Positions 1 through 7,145 of a stretch of 13,088 bases of DNA are shown in pieces (position 1 is the first letter of the stretch; the number at the start of each line of letters is the position of its first letter). The position numbers were made by a program, and so were the translations under genes. Source of the stretch: an uncultured delta proteobacterium. GTDB taxonomy: Bacteria; RBG-13-61-14; DRUE01. The notes beneath the pieces are model-generated. The model was not told where the DNA came from. It worked only from the letters and a program-made list of their open reading frames with translations, and did no database searches. Location of the stretch: positions 1-13,088 of the forward strand of contig CAIUDS010000665.1 of the NCBI GenBank assembly GCA_903897985.1. The letters are read 5' to 3'.

Positions 1-1866
1 AAAAACTGCTCCGGGAATTCCCGCTCGAAAAGGTCAATGGGCTCGGCCGGGCGGTCCGCGACCGGGAGCGCGAGCGAGAAGAGGCGCAGTTGTTCTTCAT
101 TTAATTTTGAGATTTCCTCGCTCAGGAACACCTGGCCGCCGAAGAGATGGAACAAAGTGAGCTGGCTCTTCAGCTCGGTTTCGGACAAATGTTTGCCCGG
201 CGAGAGCAGCAGACAGTCCGGGTCGAGCGTCCAGAGCCGGCCCCCGGTGAGCGCGCGGGCTAAGCTGTTCTGGAAGCAACTTCTCATCGAGGGCGTGAGC
301 GCAATGCCGAACGCGAAGTCAAGAATATTTTTCCACTTCCGGTCCGTGTCCTGCGACACCCGCATGATGTCAACCATGCCGACCGCGGGCCCCAGCGGGG
401 CGCCGCACCCGAGGATCCGGCATTCCTCTCCCGCGGCGGCGCGGATGATTTCAAGGCCCTTGCGCAGAGCCTGCGCGCCGGTCATTGAAGGGTCGTATCT
501 TTTTCCGGGGAGCGCCGCGGCGTAGGTGAAGTCCAATTTGAGGAAATCAAACCCGGCATCTTGGACCAGCTTGCCAATAATTTCCTTGAGCCAGGCCTGG
601 ACCCCCGGGGTGGGTGACATCGAGCGCGAACGCGATTTTGCCTTCCCAACTCGGATTGATCATGCCGAGCACGGACCAGCCGCGTTTGCTCTTGAGCATC
701 CAGTCCGGGTGGTTTTCGTATAGCTCGGACGAGATCGAGGCCAGGAAGGGCGCGAGCCAGATGCCAGCCTTGAAACCCTGCTCATGAATTTTGTCCGCGA
801 GTTGCTTCGGGCTTAGATCGAATTTGCCGTTCCAATCCAGCCAGTCGCCGGTCGCGGCCTGATAACCGTCGTCAAGCTGGAACAAATCAATTTTTGGATT
901 TAACTGTTTGGCTTGTTCCAGGTTCTGCTCGAAGCTGTCCCGGCTGATCTTGTTAAAGTAATAATACCAACTGCACCAGCCCGCGAGCGGTTTGGGCGCC
1001 CGCGCGTTCATGGCTTTTGCCCAGAGCTCGAAATATTTTTTCGAGCCCGCGCGCGGAGCATCGGTGAGCATGGCCATGACCCATTCCGAGGGCAGCTCGC
1101 TGCCGGCTTTCAGTTCCACCCCTTCGCAATCGCAAATTGCCTCGAACCGGCGGAACCGTTCGTATTTGACCTCGGCTTCGATCACTCCGGTCTGGTCCTT
1201 GCTCGTGATGAACCCGAGCAGGCAGGCCAAGTCCAATTCCGGCTCCACCATTTCCGCCATATATTCCGAACTGAACACGAACTCGCTTTGCCGGTCCCAA
1301 AGATATGGCGCGAGCCCGATCCTCCGGGCCAGGAAATTCCTAGCCCGGGCTTGCGGTTCCATCAGTCCGATCGAGCCGCTCGGGCTCCACGACTGGTATC
1401 CCAGCCGGTAGAATTTCCAGACCGTGTATCCGGCGCCCATCTCGAGCCCGTCGCCGGCGCCTCGATAGGAAAAGGGGGAAAGCTCGTCAACCTTTATTGG
1501 TTCCGGACTTTGATTCGAAAGCCGGACCCGGAATAGCGCGAATTCCTCTTGCGGAAAGATCGCGATATCTTCGCTCAGTTGATACGGCCCGAAATTTATC
1601 GGCCAGGAAATCAGCTCCGCTTTCCCGATCGGGGTATCCTGGTCTTGTTTTATTTCCGGCCCGGCCGGGAGCACCACCGTGGAGAAGAAAAATTTTTTGT
1701 CCTGCGGCTTCGGCCAAAAGCCGGCCCGGAACAGAATGGGACCAAACTTGATTTTCCCGTCCGGCCGCGAGAGTGAAATTGCGCCGGCTCTTTTATCCAG
1801 GAAAAGGCTTAGCCTTTCGCCGCGGATTTCCAGGGCGGAGGCCTCGAGTTTATAATTCAGGGTCAT
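1..1866 (-). pseudogene. Alpha-galactosidase, glycoside hydrolase family 36; frameshifted, 3' end outside window
   Basis: This would hydrolyse terminal alpha-galactosides (melibiose/raffinose type) by a retaining mechanism. The start is ATG at 1866-1864, preceded by an AGGA-type ribosome site inside the end of the DAHP synthase gene, 2 nt away. An N-terminal beta-sandwich (about residues 1-280) is followed by the catalytic barrel: GWCSWYYYF (296-304), FQLDDGYQ (329-336), AGIWLAPF (367-374). In frame the ORF breaks after residue 421 and stops at 547. Removing one base at the C run 602-606 restores a frame that stays open to base 1. That frame carries LKLDF with the expected nucleophile (about D445), a GCGAPLGPAVG stretch, VSQDTD with the expected acid/base (about D506) and a DPDCLLL motif. 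Without correction the 439-residue product lacks both catalytic aspartates. No signal peptide is visible, so it is probably cytoplasmic. A sequencing indel is as likely as true decay, because the downstream frame shows no other damage. Confidence 0.85.
602..606 (-). other. Frameshift site (one extra base) in the GH36 gene
   Basis: Five C on the plus strand, directly followed by four G, read CCCCGGGGG on the coding strand. As written, the frame continues P-G-G-P-G-L-A-Q and soon stops. With one base fewer it continues P-G-V-Q-A-W-L-K-E-I-I-G-K-L, which fits the family, and remains open for about 200 codons to the window edge. A homopolymer next to another homopolymer is a classic indel hot spot for both polymerase slippage and sequencing error. 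Confidence 0.85.
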
Positions 1867-1868
1867 GC

Positions 1869-2882
1869 TTACATGTTCCTTCCCAGGGTCCGGGCAATGG
1901 GCCGGCACTCCTTCATCAACTCCCCGAACTGCGCGAAGTTGAGCGATTGCGGCCCGTCCACCATGGCCTTTTCCGGATGCGGGTGGACCTCGATAATCAG
2001 GCCGTCCGCGCCCGCGGCGATGGCGGCGCGGCTCATGGGGATGACCAGGTCGGAGCGGCCGGTGCCATGGCTGGGGTCCGCGATGATGGGGAGGTGCGAG
2101 ACCTTCTTGATCATGGGAATGATGTTGAGCGCCAGGGTGTTGCGGGTGTAGTCCTCGAAAGTGCGGATGCCGCGTTCGCACAGGATGACATGAGGATTGC
2201 CCTGGGCCAGGATGTATTCGGCCGCAAGCAGGAACTCTTCGAGGGTGGCGGCCATTCCGCGTTTGAGCAGGATGGGCTTGCCGGTCTTGCCGGCCTCTTT
2301 GAGCAGGATGAAGTTTTGCATGTTGCGGGCGCCGATCTGGATCACATCCGCGTACTCTGCGACCAGGTCCAGGTCGCGCTCGCTCAGCAGTTCGGTCACC
2401 ACCGGCAGCCCGGTTTCGGCTCTGGCCTCGGCCAGCAATTCCAATCCTTGTTTGGCCAGGCCCTGGAAACTGTAAGGGTTCGAACGCGGCTTAAAGGCCC
2501 CGCCCCGCAGCGCGCTCGCGCCCGCGGCTTTCACCCCGCGCGCCGCCTCCAGAATCTGATCCCAATTCTCCACCGCGCACGGGCCCGCGATCACCGAAAT
2601 TTTTTCGCCGCCGAAGCTGAGCGGCCCGAGCTCAACCTTGGTGTTGTCCGGGTGGAAATCGCGGCTGGCCCGTTTCCAGGCCGCGGTGACATGCATGATC
2701 TTTTCCACCCCGGCCAGGGTCTGAAGTTCTTCCGGGTCCAGTTTGGTCTTGTCCCCGATCACGCCGATGATGGTCAACTCCTGCCCGCGCGACAGATGAA
2801 CATCCAGTCCCGCCTTCTTGATCAGGTCCACCACCGAGGTTACTTCCTGGTCCCCGGCGCCTTTTTGCATCACTATGATCAT
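1869..2882 (-). CDS. aroF: 3-deoxy-7-phosphoheptulonate (DAHP) synthase, class I-beta
   Basis: It condenses phosphoenolpyruvate and erythrose-4-phosphate, the first step of the shikimate pathway, in the cytoplasm. At 337 residues it has nearly the length of the Thermotoga maritima enzyme. A ferredoxin/ACT-like N-terminal domain (about 1-66) precedes the barrel; in relatives this domain binds tyrosine or phenylalanine for feedback control. Visible motifs are AGPCAVE (99-105), RGGAFKPRSNPYSFQG (126-141), QIGARNMQNF, LLKRG, CERGIRTFE and DPSHGTG. The four metal ligands known from the T. maritima enzyme fall at identical positions here: C102, H272, E298 and D309. The start at 2882 has an AGAGGAGG site about 6 nt upstream. 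It lies 40 nt downstream of the flavin reductase gene and 2 nt upstream of the GH36 gene, so co-transcription is likely. No other shikimate gene is present in the window. The symbol is a family label; aroG is equally used. Confidence 0.96.
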   Translation of the reverse strand: MIIVMQKGAGDQEVTSVVDLIKKAGLDVHLSRGQELTIIGVIGDKTKLDPEELQTLAGVEKIMHVTAAWKRASRDFHPDNTKVELGPLSFGGEKISVIAGPCAVENWDQILEAARGVKAAGASALRGGAFKPRSNPYSFQGLAKQGLELLAEARAETGLPVVTELLSERDLDLVAEYADVIQIGARNMQNFILLKEAGKTGKPILLKRGMAATLEEFLLAAEYILAQGNPHVILCERGIRTFEDYTRNTLALNIIPMIKKVSHLPIIADPSHGTGRSDLVIPMSRAAIAAGADGLIIEVHPHPEKAMVDGPQSLNFAQFGELMKECRPIARTLGRNM

Positions 2883-2922
2883 GGTGCGCCTCCTCTTGCG
2901 CCTTTAAAATTCTAGCAGTTAT

Positions 2923-4860
2923 TTATTGCTCTTCAAAAAAGTTGAATCCCTCATGCACGGCCTCCAACAACCGCCGCGGCTTGTTCGCATCCCCAATCGC
3001 CACATATTTAATCCCCAGCTTTTTCAAAACCGGCGCCAGATAATTTTCCGAAACCGCGCCCAGCGCGTTCACCACCAGAGCCGCCGGCTCGAGCTTTTTT
3101 TCCGTCCCGGCCTGTTCATAGACCACCGCGTTGCTCTCGAGGCGGGTCACCTTCGCGCCGAGCAGAACGGTTGCGCCGGCTTTCTTGAGCCGGCGATGGA
3201 GCCAGTAGCCGTGCGCCGTGTAGTTGGGGACCTTGAGCGCATCGGCCATTTCCAGGACGGTGACCTTGATCCCGCGCTCGATCAGGAAGTCCGCGGTTTC
3301 CATGCCCACATATCCGGCGCCCAGAATTATAGCGGGACTTTTAAGCGGGACTTTGCTCAGCAATAGCTCGCGGGCGTCGCAGACATTTGCGCCTTTGATC
3401 CCGGGCAGGTCCGGCTGGAGCGGGAGCGCGCCCGCGGCCAAAACCACCAGGTCGGGCTTGCCCGATGCGATCAACTCCTCGGTCACATTTTGTCCCAGCC
3501 GGATCGAGACCCCGAGTTGGTTAAGTTTGCGGGTGATCCAACCGACCCATTGGAAATAAGCCTCTTTATGCGGGGGCTTGCTCGCGCTTCTAAGCTGCCC
3601 GCCCGGCTCTTGCTCGCGCTCGAACACGGACACTTTGTGTCCCCGTTCGGCCGTGGCGTGCGCCGCAGATAATCCTGCCGGGCCCGCGCCGATGATCCAG
3701 ACTTTCAGGGCGGGTTCCGCTTTCTTGATGGGACCCAGATACTCCTTTCCGCATTCGGGATTGATGGTGCAGGTCGCGGATTTCATTTCATAACTCAGCC
3801 GCTCGATGCAGCCCTGGTTGCAGCTAAGGCACACTCGTATGTCCTGGAATTCTCCGCGGCTGGCTTTGCTTAAAAAGTCCGGGTCGCAAAGGTGCTGCCT
3901 TCCGAATGCGATCAGGTCCGCGTCTCCGCGCGCAATGGCCGAATCCGCAAAGCGCGGATCGGTAATGCGGCCGACCGCGATCAGCGGCGCGCCGCTCGCT
4001 TTCTTCAACGCGCGGGCGCGGCTCAGATTAAATCCCGGCTCGGTGTCAAAGCTGGGGATGCTTAGGTTGCCGGGCGTGGAATAAACTCCGATCGAGCAAT
4101 GGATCGCGTCCGCGCCGGACTCGACCAGTTTGGGCGCGAGCCATTCCATGAATGATAGATCGTAGCCGCCCTTGATCATCTCGTCCGCGGAGACGCGGAT
4201 CAGGACCGCAAAGTCAGGCCCGACTTTTTTCCGGACCGCGGACAGAATCTCGAGCGCGAAGCGGGCGCGGTTTTCGTCCGAGTCACCATAGGAATCGGTC
4301 CGCTGATTGGAAAAAGGGGACAGGAATTGTCCGACCAGATAGCCGTGCGCGCCGTGAATCTCGACTGCATCAAATCCGGCTTGCTGAGCCCGGGCCGCGG
4401 CCGAGGCAAAGGCTTGAACAATTTCCTTGATCCGCTCGACCGTCATGGCGATGCAGGGTTGGTTCAGGATCGCGCTGGGAAGCGCCGAGGGCGCCTCCGG
4501 AAGATCCCCGGCCACCATCTTGAAAGTTTCGCGTCCGGCATGATGGAGTTGGATTCCGGCTTTGGCGCCGAAGCGATGGACCGCCTCGGGAATTTTTTTC
4601 AGGCCCGGAATGAATTCGTCCTTCCAGATCCCAATCTCGGACGGGAACCCTTTGCCGCGCTTGTCCACCGCGCAAACCTCGGTGATGATCAAGCCGGTGC
4701 CGCCCTGCGCCCGGCGTTCGAGGTAGGCGACCAGCCGGTCGCTGACCGTGCTGTCATGATGGCCGTAGCCGGTGCCCATGGCCGGCATCACCGCCCGGTT
4801 CTTGAGTTGAAGCCGGTTGATCGTCACCGGGCTGAAAAGATGTTTCAGGTTTTCCGCCAT
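2923..4860 (-). CDS. Old Yellow Enzyme-family NADH:flavin oxidoreductase (2,4-dienoyl-CoA / enoate reductase type)
   Basis: This 645-residue enzyme has the FMN + 4Fe-4S + FAD layout of FadH, enoate reductase and trimethylamine dehydrogenase. It most likely reduces a C=C bond next to a carbonyl or thioester, using NAD(P)H. The N-terminal FMN barrel (about 1-340) contains HGAHGYL (169-175) followed by an FLSPFSNQRTDSYG segment, the active-site region. A 4Fe-4S motif follows: C344, C347, C351 and C364. A dinucleotide-binding site GAGPAG (391-396) and a second, GAGYVG (514-519), bind FAD and NAD(P)H. The HGAHGYL form is closer to enoate reductases and bile-acid or xenobiotic reductases than to E. 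coli FadH, so the substrate is open. The start at 4860 has an AGGAG site 6 nt upstream and an extended -10 promoter. It is the first gene of the minus-strand unit with DAHP synthase and GH36. The full length and all cofactor motifs look intact. Confidence 0.92.
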   Translation of the reverse strand: MAENLKHLFSPVTINRLQLKNRAVMPAMGTGYGHHDSTVSDRLVAYLERRAQGGTGLIITEVCAVDKRGKGFPSEIGIWKDEFIPGLKKIPEAVHRFGAKAGIQLHHAGRETFKMVAGDLPEAPSALPSAILNQPCIAMTVERIKEIVQAFASAAARAQQAGFDAVEIHGAHGYLVGQFLSPFSNQRTDSYGDSDENRARFALEILSAVRKKVGPDFAVLIRVSADEMIKGGYDLSFMEWLAPKLVESGADAIHCSIGVYSTPGNLSIPSFDTEPGFNLSRARALKKASGAPLIAVGRITDPRFADSAIARGDADLIAFGRQHLCDPDFLSKASRGEFQDIRVCLSCNQGCIERLSYEMKSATCTINPECGKEYLGPIKKAEPALKVWIIGAGPAGLSAAHATAERGHKVSVFEREQEPGGQLRSASKPPHKEAYFQWVGWITRKLNQLGVSIRLGQNVTEELIASGKPDLVVLAAGALPLQPDLPGIKGANVCDARELLLSKVPLKSPAIILGAGYVGMETADFLIERGIKVTVLEMADALKVPNYTAHGYWLHRRLKKAGATVLLGAKVTRLESNAVVYEQAGTEKKLEPAALVVNALGAVSENYLAPVLKKLGIKYVAIGDANKPRRLLEAVHEGFNFFEEQ

Positions 4861-4878
4861 GATTTACTCCTGCGAGCA

Positions 4879-4887
4879 ATGATAGCA
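4879..4887 (-). promoter_or_regulatory. Extended -10 promoter for the flavin oxidoreductase operon
   Basis: On the minus strand the segment reads TGCTATCAT: an extended -10 (TGn) directly before TATCAT, which matches TATAAT at 5 of 6. No good -35 lies at 16-18 nt, as expected for an extended -10 promoter. Transcription would start near 4872, just upstream of the AGGAG ribosome site (4867-4871) and the ATG at 4860, giving a very short leader. Confidence 0.45.
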
Positions 4888-4928
4888 AAAATTCGCCGCT
4901 TAAGAAATCCCGGTGATCTTTTCCCGCC

Positions 4929-4956
4929 TTGCCGGGGCCGGAAAACGGAGTAGAAT
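4929..4956 (+). promoter_or_regulatory. Sigma70-like promoter for the MNT gene
   Basis: TTGCCG (4929-4934, 4 of 6 to TTGACA) is separated by 16 nt from TAGAAT (4951-4956, 5 of 6 to TATAAT). The predicted transcript start, about 4962-4964, is only a few bases before the ATG at 4967. The message would therefore be leaderless or nearly so, which fits the lack of a well-placed Shine-Dalgarno. It is divergent from the flavin reductase promoter about 45 bp away. Confidence 0.35.
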
Positions 4957-4966
4957 AATAAATGTG

Positions 4967-5248
4967 ATGGACGAGGCAATCGAAAAGGAAATCAAAAAAG
5001 CGGTCGAAATCTTGAAGCAATTCGGGGCGACCGAGGTCTATCTGTTCGGGTCCTGGGCCAAAGGAAAAGCCCGCCCCGAGTCCGACCTCGATTTGGCGGA
5101 GAAAGGCGTTCCCGCGAACAAATTTTTCAGCGCCTATGGTCATCTGATAATGGCAATGGACCGGGAGGTTCATCTAATTGCCTTGGACCGGCCGACGGAT
5201 TTTTCTGAATTCCTCAAATCCCGCGGGGAGTTGCGCTATGTCGAATGA
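4967..5248 (+). CDS. Minimal nucleotidyltransferase (MNT) domain protein
   Basis: A 93-residue protein of the small stand-alone nucleotidyltransferase family (DNA polymerase beta superfamily). Relatives often act as the antitoxin in HEPN/MNT modules by AMPylating the HEPN toxin. The motif LFGSWAKGKARPESDLDL gives the GS (G28, S29) and the two metal-binding aspartates D40 and D42. The strand that normally supplies the third aspartate (VDLV-like) reads VHLIAL, so that residue is H69 here. I start at ATG 4967; the frame is open 18 codons further up, but that part overlaps the promoter and looks non-coding. The only GGAG upstream is 16 nt away. Its stop overlaps a 35-codon ORF by 11 nt, where a HEPN partner would be expected, but no full HEPN gene follows. 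Base composition is closer to the surrounding genome than to the ATPase pair downstream. Confidence 0.8.
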   Translation: MDEAIEKEIKKAVEILKQFGATEVYLFGSWAKGKARPESDLDLAEKGVPANKFFSAYGHLIMAMDREVHLIALDRPTDFSEFLKSRGELRYVE

Positions 5249-5345
5249 TCACGGTTTTGTAGGAGATAAATTCATTATTTCATATGTGCGTAATTGGATC
5301 AATAAATACGAGCATTTCAAGGAAATTGTGCTTCTCAAAACGTAA
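5238..5345 (+). CDS. Small ORF of unknown function overlapping the MNT gene (possible partner remnant)
   Basis: A 35-codon ORF starts with ATG inside the last codons of the MNT gene and ends with TAA at 5343-5345. It begins MSNDHGFVGDKF and ends in a charged, aromatic-rich part (NWINKYEHFKEIVLLKT). In HEPN/MNT pairs the second gene often starts by overlap like this, so it could be the truncated start of a lost partner. I do not recognise a HEPN RX4-6H motif in it. It may also be a chance ORF across the junction into AT-rich DNA. There is no strong ribosome site, though translational coupling from the MNT gene would not need one. Its composition already resembles the ATPase operon. Confidence 0.3.
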   Translation: MSNDHGFVGDKFIISYVRNWINKYEHFKEIVLLKT

Positions 5346-5374
5346 CAGGATGAACTCGTGACGGGGGATTAAAA

Positions 5375-6562
5375 ATGAAAATACAATCGATTAGATTCCA
5401 AAATTTTAAGGCCTTCCAGGATACTAGCATGGAAGACATTCCCAATTTTTGCGTTTTTGTCGGCGCAAATGGCACGGGGAAAAGCACAATTTTAAGTATG
5501 TTTGGATTCTTGAAGGATGCGCTAACCAGCAATGTCAATGCTGCCATCATGAAACTTGGCGGAAGTCGCGGTTTTCAAGAAGTTAGAAGCCGGAATTCTC
5601 AAGGCCCCATAGTTATCGAAATAAAATTTCAAGATAATCCCGCCAGCCCTGTCACTACCTATTTTCTACAAATAAACGAGGAAAATGGAAAGGCAATTGT
5701 GGAGAGGGAAATTTTAAGGTATCGACGAGGGAGCAGGGGTGCGCCATGGCATTTCCTGGATTTTTCGAATGGAAAAGGATGGGCGGTAACCAACGAGTTG
5801 GACCAGGTTAAAGATGTTAAAGATCTGATTCGGGAAGAACAGAGTCTGAAGTCTCCAGACATTTTGGCCGTCAAGGGACTTGCTCAGTTCGAGCGTTTTC
5901 CCGCAGTCGTTGCCCTTGGCAATCTTATCGAAAATTGGCATGTTTCTGATTTCCATATCAGTCAGGCTCGTCCTGAACAAGAAGCAGGGTATGCTGAGCA
6001 TTTATCGCGGGAGGGTGAAAATCTGTCTTTGGTGATTGAATATTTATACAAAGAGCATTATCCCGTCTTCCAAAAGATTATTAGCCTCTTGGCAAAAAGG
6101 GTTCCAGGTATTTCCAGCGTAGAGGCCAAAACTACGGAAGAGGGGCGGGTTTTGCTTAAGTTTCAAGATGGCTCTTTCGAAGACCCTTTCTTGGCGAAAT
6201 ATGTATCCGATGGGACCATCAAAATGTTGGCTTATTTGACCTTGCTTTATGATCCGAAACCGCATCCGTTGCTTTGCGTGGAGGAGCCAGAAAACCAGCT
6301 TTATCCAAAACTCCTGTGGGAGTTGGCGGAGGAGTTCCGAGACTATGCAAATCGAGGCGGTCAAGTTTTTGTGTCAACTCATTCACCTGATTTTCTTAAC
6401 GCCATTCGACTTGAGGAAGTGTTCTGGTTAGTCAAAGAAGAAGGCTATACGCAGATTAAACGCGCACAGGACAATGAGCAGATTGCAGCTTATATGAAAG
6501 ATGGCGATCAGATGGGTTATTTGTGGAAACAGAACCTGTTCGAGGGAGTTGACCCTAAATGA
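5375..6562 (+). CDS. AAA/ABC-type ATPase (AAA_21, SMC/RecF-like), candidate defence ATPase
   Basis: A 395-residue P-loop ATPase of the SMC/RecF-like branch that pairs with nuclease or TOPRIM partners in many immunity systems. The N-terminus MKIQSIRFQNFKAF is the typical opening strand. Walker A is GANGTGKST (30-38), an ABC-signature-like VSDGT sits at 277-281, Walker B is LLCVEEPEN (299-307) with a catalytic glutamate, and the switch histidine is in STHSP (334-338). Residues about 60-270 form the insert between the half-motifs. The length is normal for stand-alone AAA_21 proteins, with no fused nuclease. The start has a GGGGGA site 6 nt upstream (5363-5368). Its stop overlaps the start of the next gene as ATGA, so the two are translationally coupled. 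The gene is clearly AT-richer than its flanks, suggesting recent transfer. By analogy with PARIS AriA or OLD-type systems it would gate the activity of the downstream protein; that role is inference. Confidence 0.88.
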   Translation: MKIQSIRFQNFKAFQDTSMEDIPNFCVFVGANGTGKSTILSMFGFLKDALTSNVNAAIMKLGGSRGFQEVRSRNSQGPIVIEIKFQDNPASPVTTYFLQINEENGKAIVEREILRYRRGSRGAPWHFLDFSNGKGWAVTNELDQVKDVKDLIREEQSLKSPDILAVKGLAQFERFPAVVALGNLIENWHVSDFHISQARPEQEAGYAEHLSREGENLSLVIEYLYKEHYPVFQKIISLLAKRVPGISSVEAKTTEEGRVLLKFQDGSFEDPFLAKYVSDGTIKMLAYLTLLYDPKPHPLLCVEEPENQLYPKLLWELAEEFRDYANRGGQVFVSTHSPDFLNAIRLEEVFWLVKEEGYTQIKRAQDNEQIAAYMKDGDQMGYLWKQNLFEGVDPK

Positions 6563-7122
6563 AAACCCTTGTCTTCCTTTTGGAAGAGCCTTCCGCCGAA
6601 GAAATGCTGAAAGGCGTGTTGCCGCGGATTCTGTCTGAGGACATCTATTGCAAGTATTTGATCTTCGAAGGAAAGCAAGATTTGGAAAAGAAAATGGAAC
6701 TTCGAATTCGAGGATGGAGGCTGCCGAACTCATGTTTTATTGTCATGCGCGACCAGGATTCGGGAGATTGTGAAAGAATCAAACGAGAACTTAAGAAAAA
6801 GTGCCGGAATGCCGGTCGGTCGGATACTTTGGTGCGGATCGCCTGCCAGGAACTTGAAAGTTTTTATCTCGGTGACTTGGCCGCCGTTGAAATGGGGCTA
6901 AGTTTAAGAAGCTTGAGCACCAAGCAGAATAAGGAAAGATACCGCGATCCCGATGGAACTCCTAACCCGGCCGAAGAATTGAGAAGGATCACCAATTTGA
7001 AATATCAAAAAGTTTCCGGTTCAAGAGCGATTGGCCCATTCCTTTCTATAGACAGTTCCAATCGTTCCAATAGCTTCAATGTGCTGGTGAGCGGCATCAA
7101 ATCTTTGGTTGCATCATCATAG
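6559..7122 (+). CDS. DUF4276-like TOPRIM-type protein, candidate effector partner of the ATPase
   Basis: This 187-residue protein resembles the DUF4276 family, which is commonly encoded next to AAA ATPases and looks like a compact TOPRIM fold. Conserved acidic positions are visible in the expected order: LLEEPSAEEML with E9/E10 near the first strand, IVMRDQDSGD with D65 and D67 (a DxD), and RIACQELESFYLGD with E98, E100 and D106. This spacing is what a metal-dependent nuclease or phosphotransfer site of the TOPRIM type would use. The ATG overlaps the ATPase stop by 4 nt, so the two products are likely made in fixed ratio and work together. No membrane segment is present. The C-terminal third (about 115-187) is basic and serine-rich. 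The gene ends 23 nt before the convergent crotonase stop with no clear terminator. The enzymatic activity is unproven; it could also be a nucleic-acid-binding specificity subunit. Confidence 0.75.
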   Translation: MKTLVFLLEEPSAEEMLKGVLPRILSEDIYCKYLIFEGKQDLEKKMELRIRGWRLPNSCFIVMRDQDSGDCERIKRELKKKCRNAGRSDTLVRIACQELESFYLGDLAAVEMGLSLRSLSTKQNKERYRDPDGTPNPAEELRRITNLKYQKVSGSRAIGPFLSIDSSNRSNSFNVLVSGIKSLVASS

Positions 7123-7145
7123 GAACAACCGAGGGGACGCTCAAC

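Noticed and set aside
1773..2915. Long plus-strand open frame (380 codons) opposite the DAHP synthase gene
   Set aside because: It is a GC-rich antisense shadow: the minus strand encodes a full-length DAHP synthase with all metal ligands, and the plus frame shows no family motif.
5249..5374. AT-rich gap between the MNT and ATPase genes, searched for a separate promoter, terminator or repeat
   Set aside because: No convincing -35/-10 pair, hairpin with U-tract or repeated motif seen; only the 35-codon ORF and the ribosome site at 5363-5368.
7123..7145. Possible bidirectional terminator between the convergent DUF4276-like and crotonase genes
   Set aside because: Only 23 nt and no inverted repeat with T-run.
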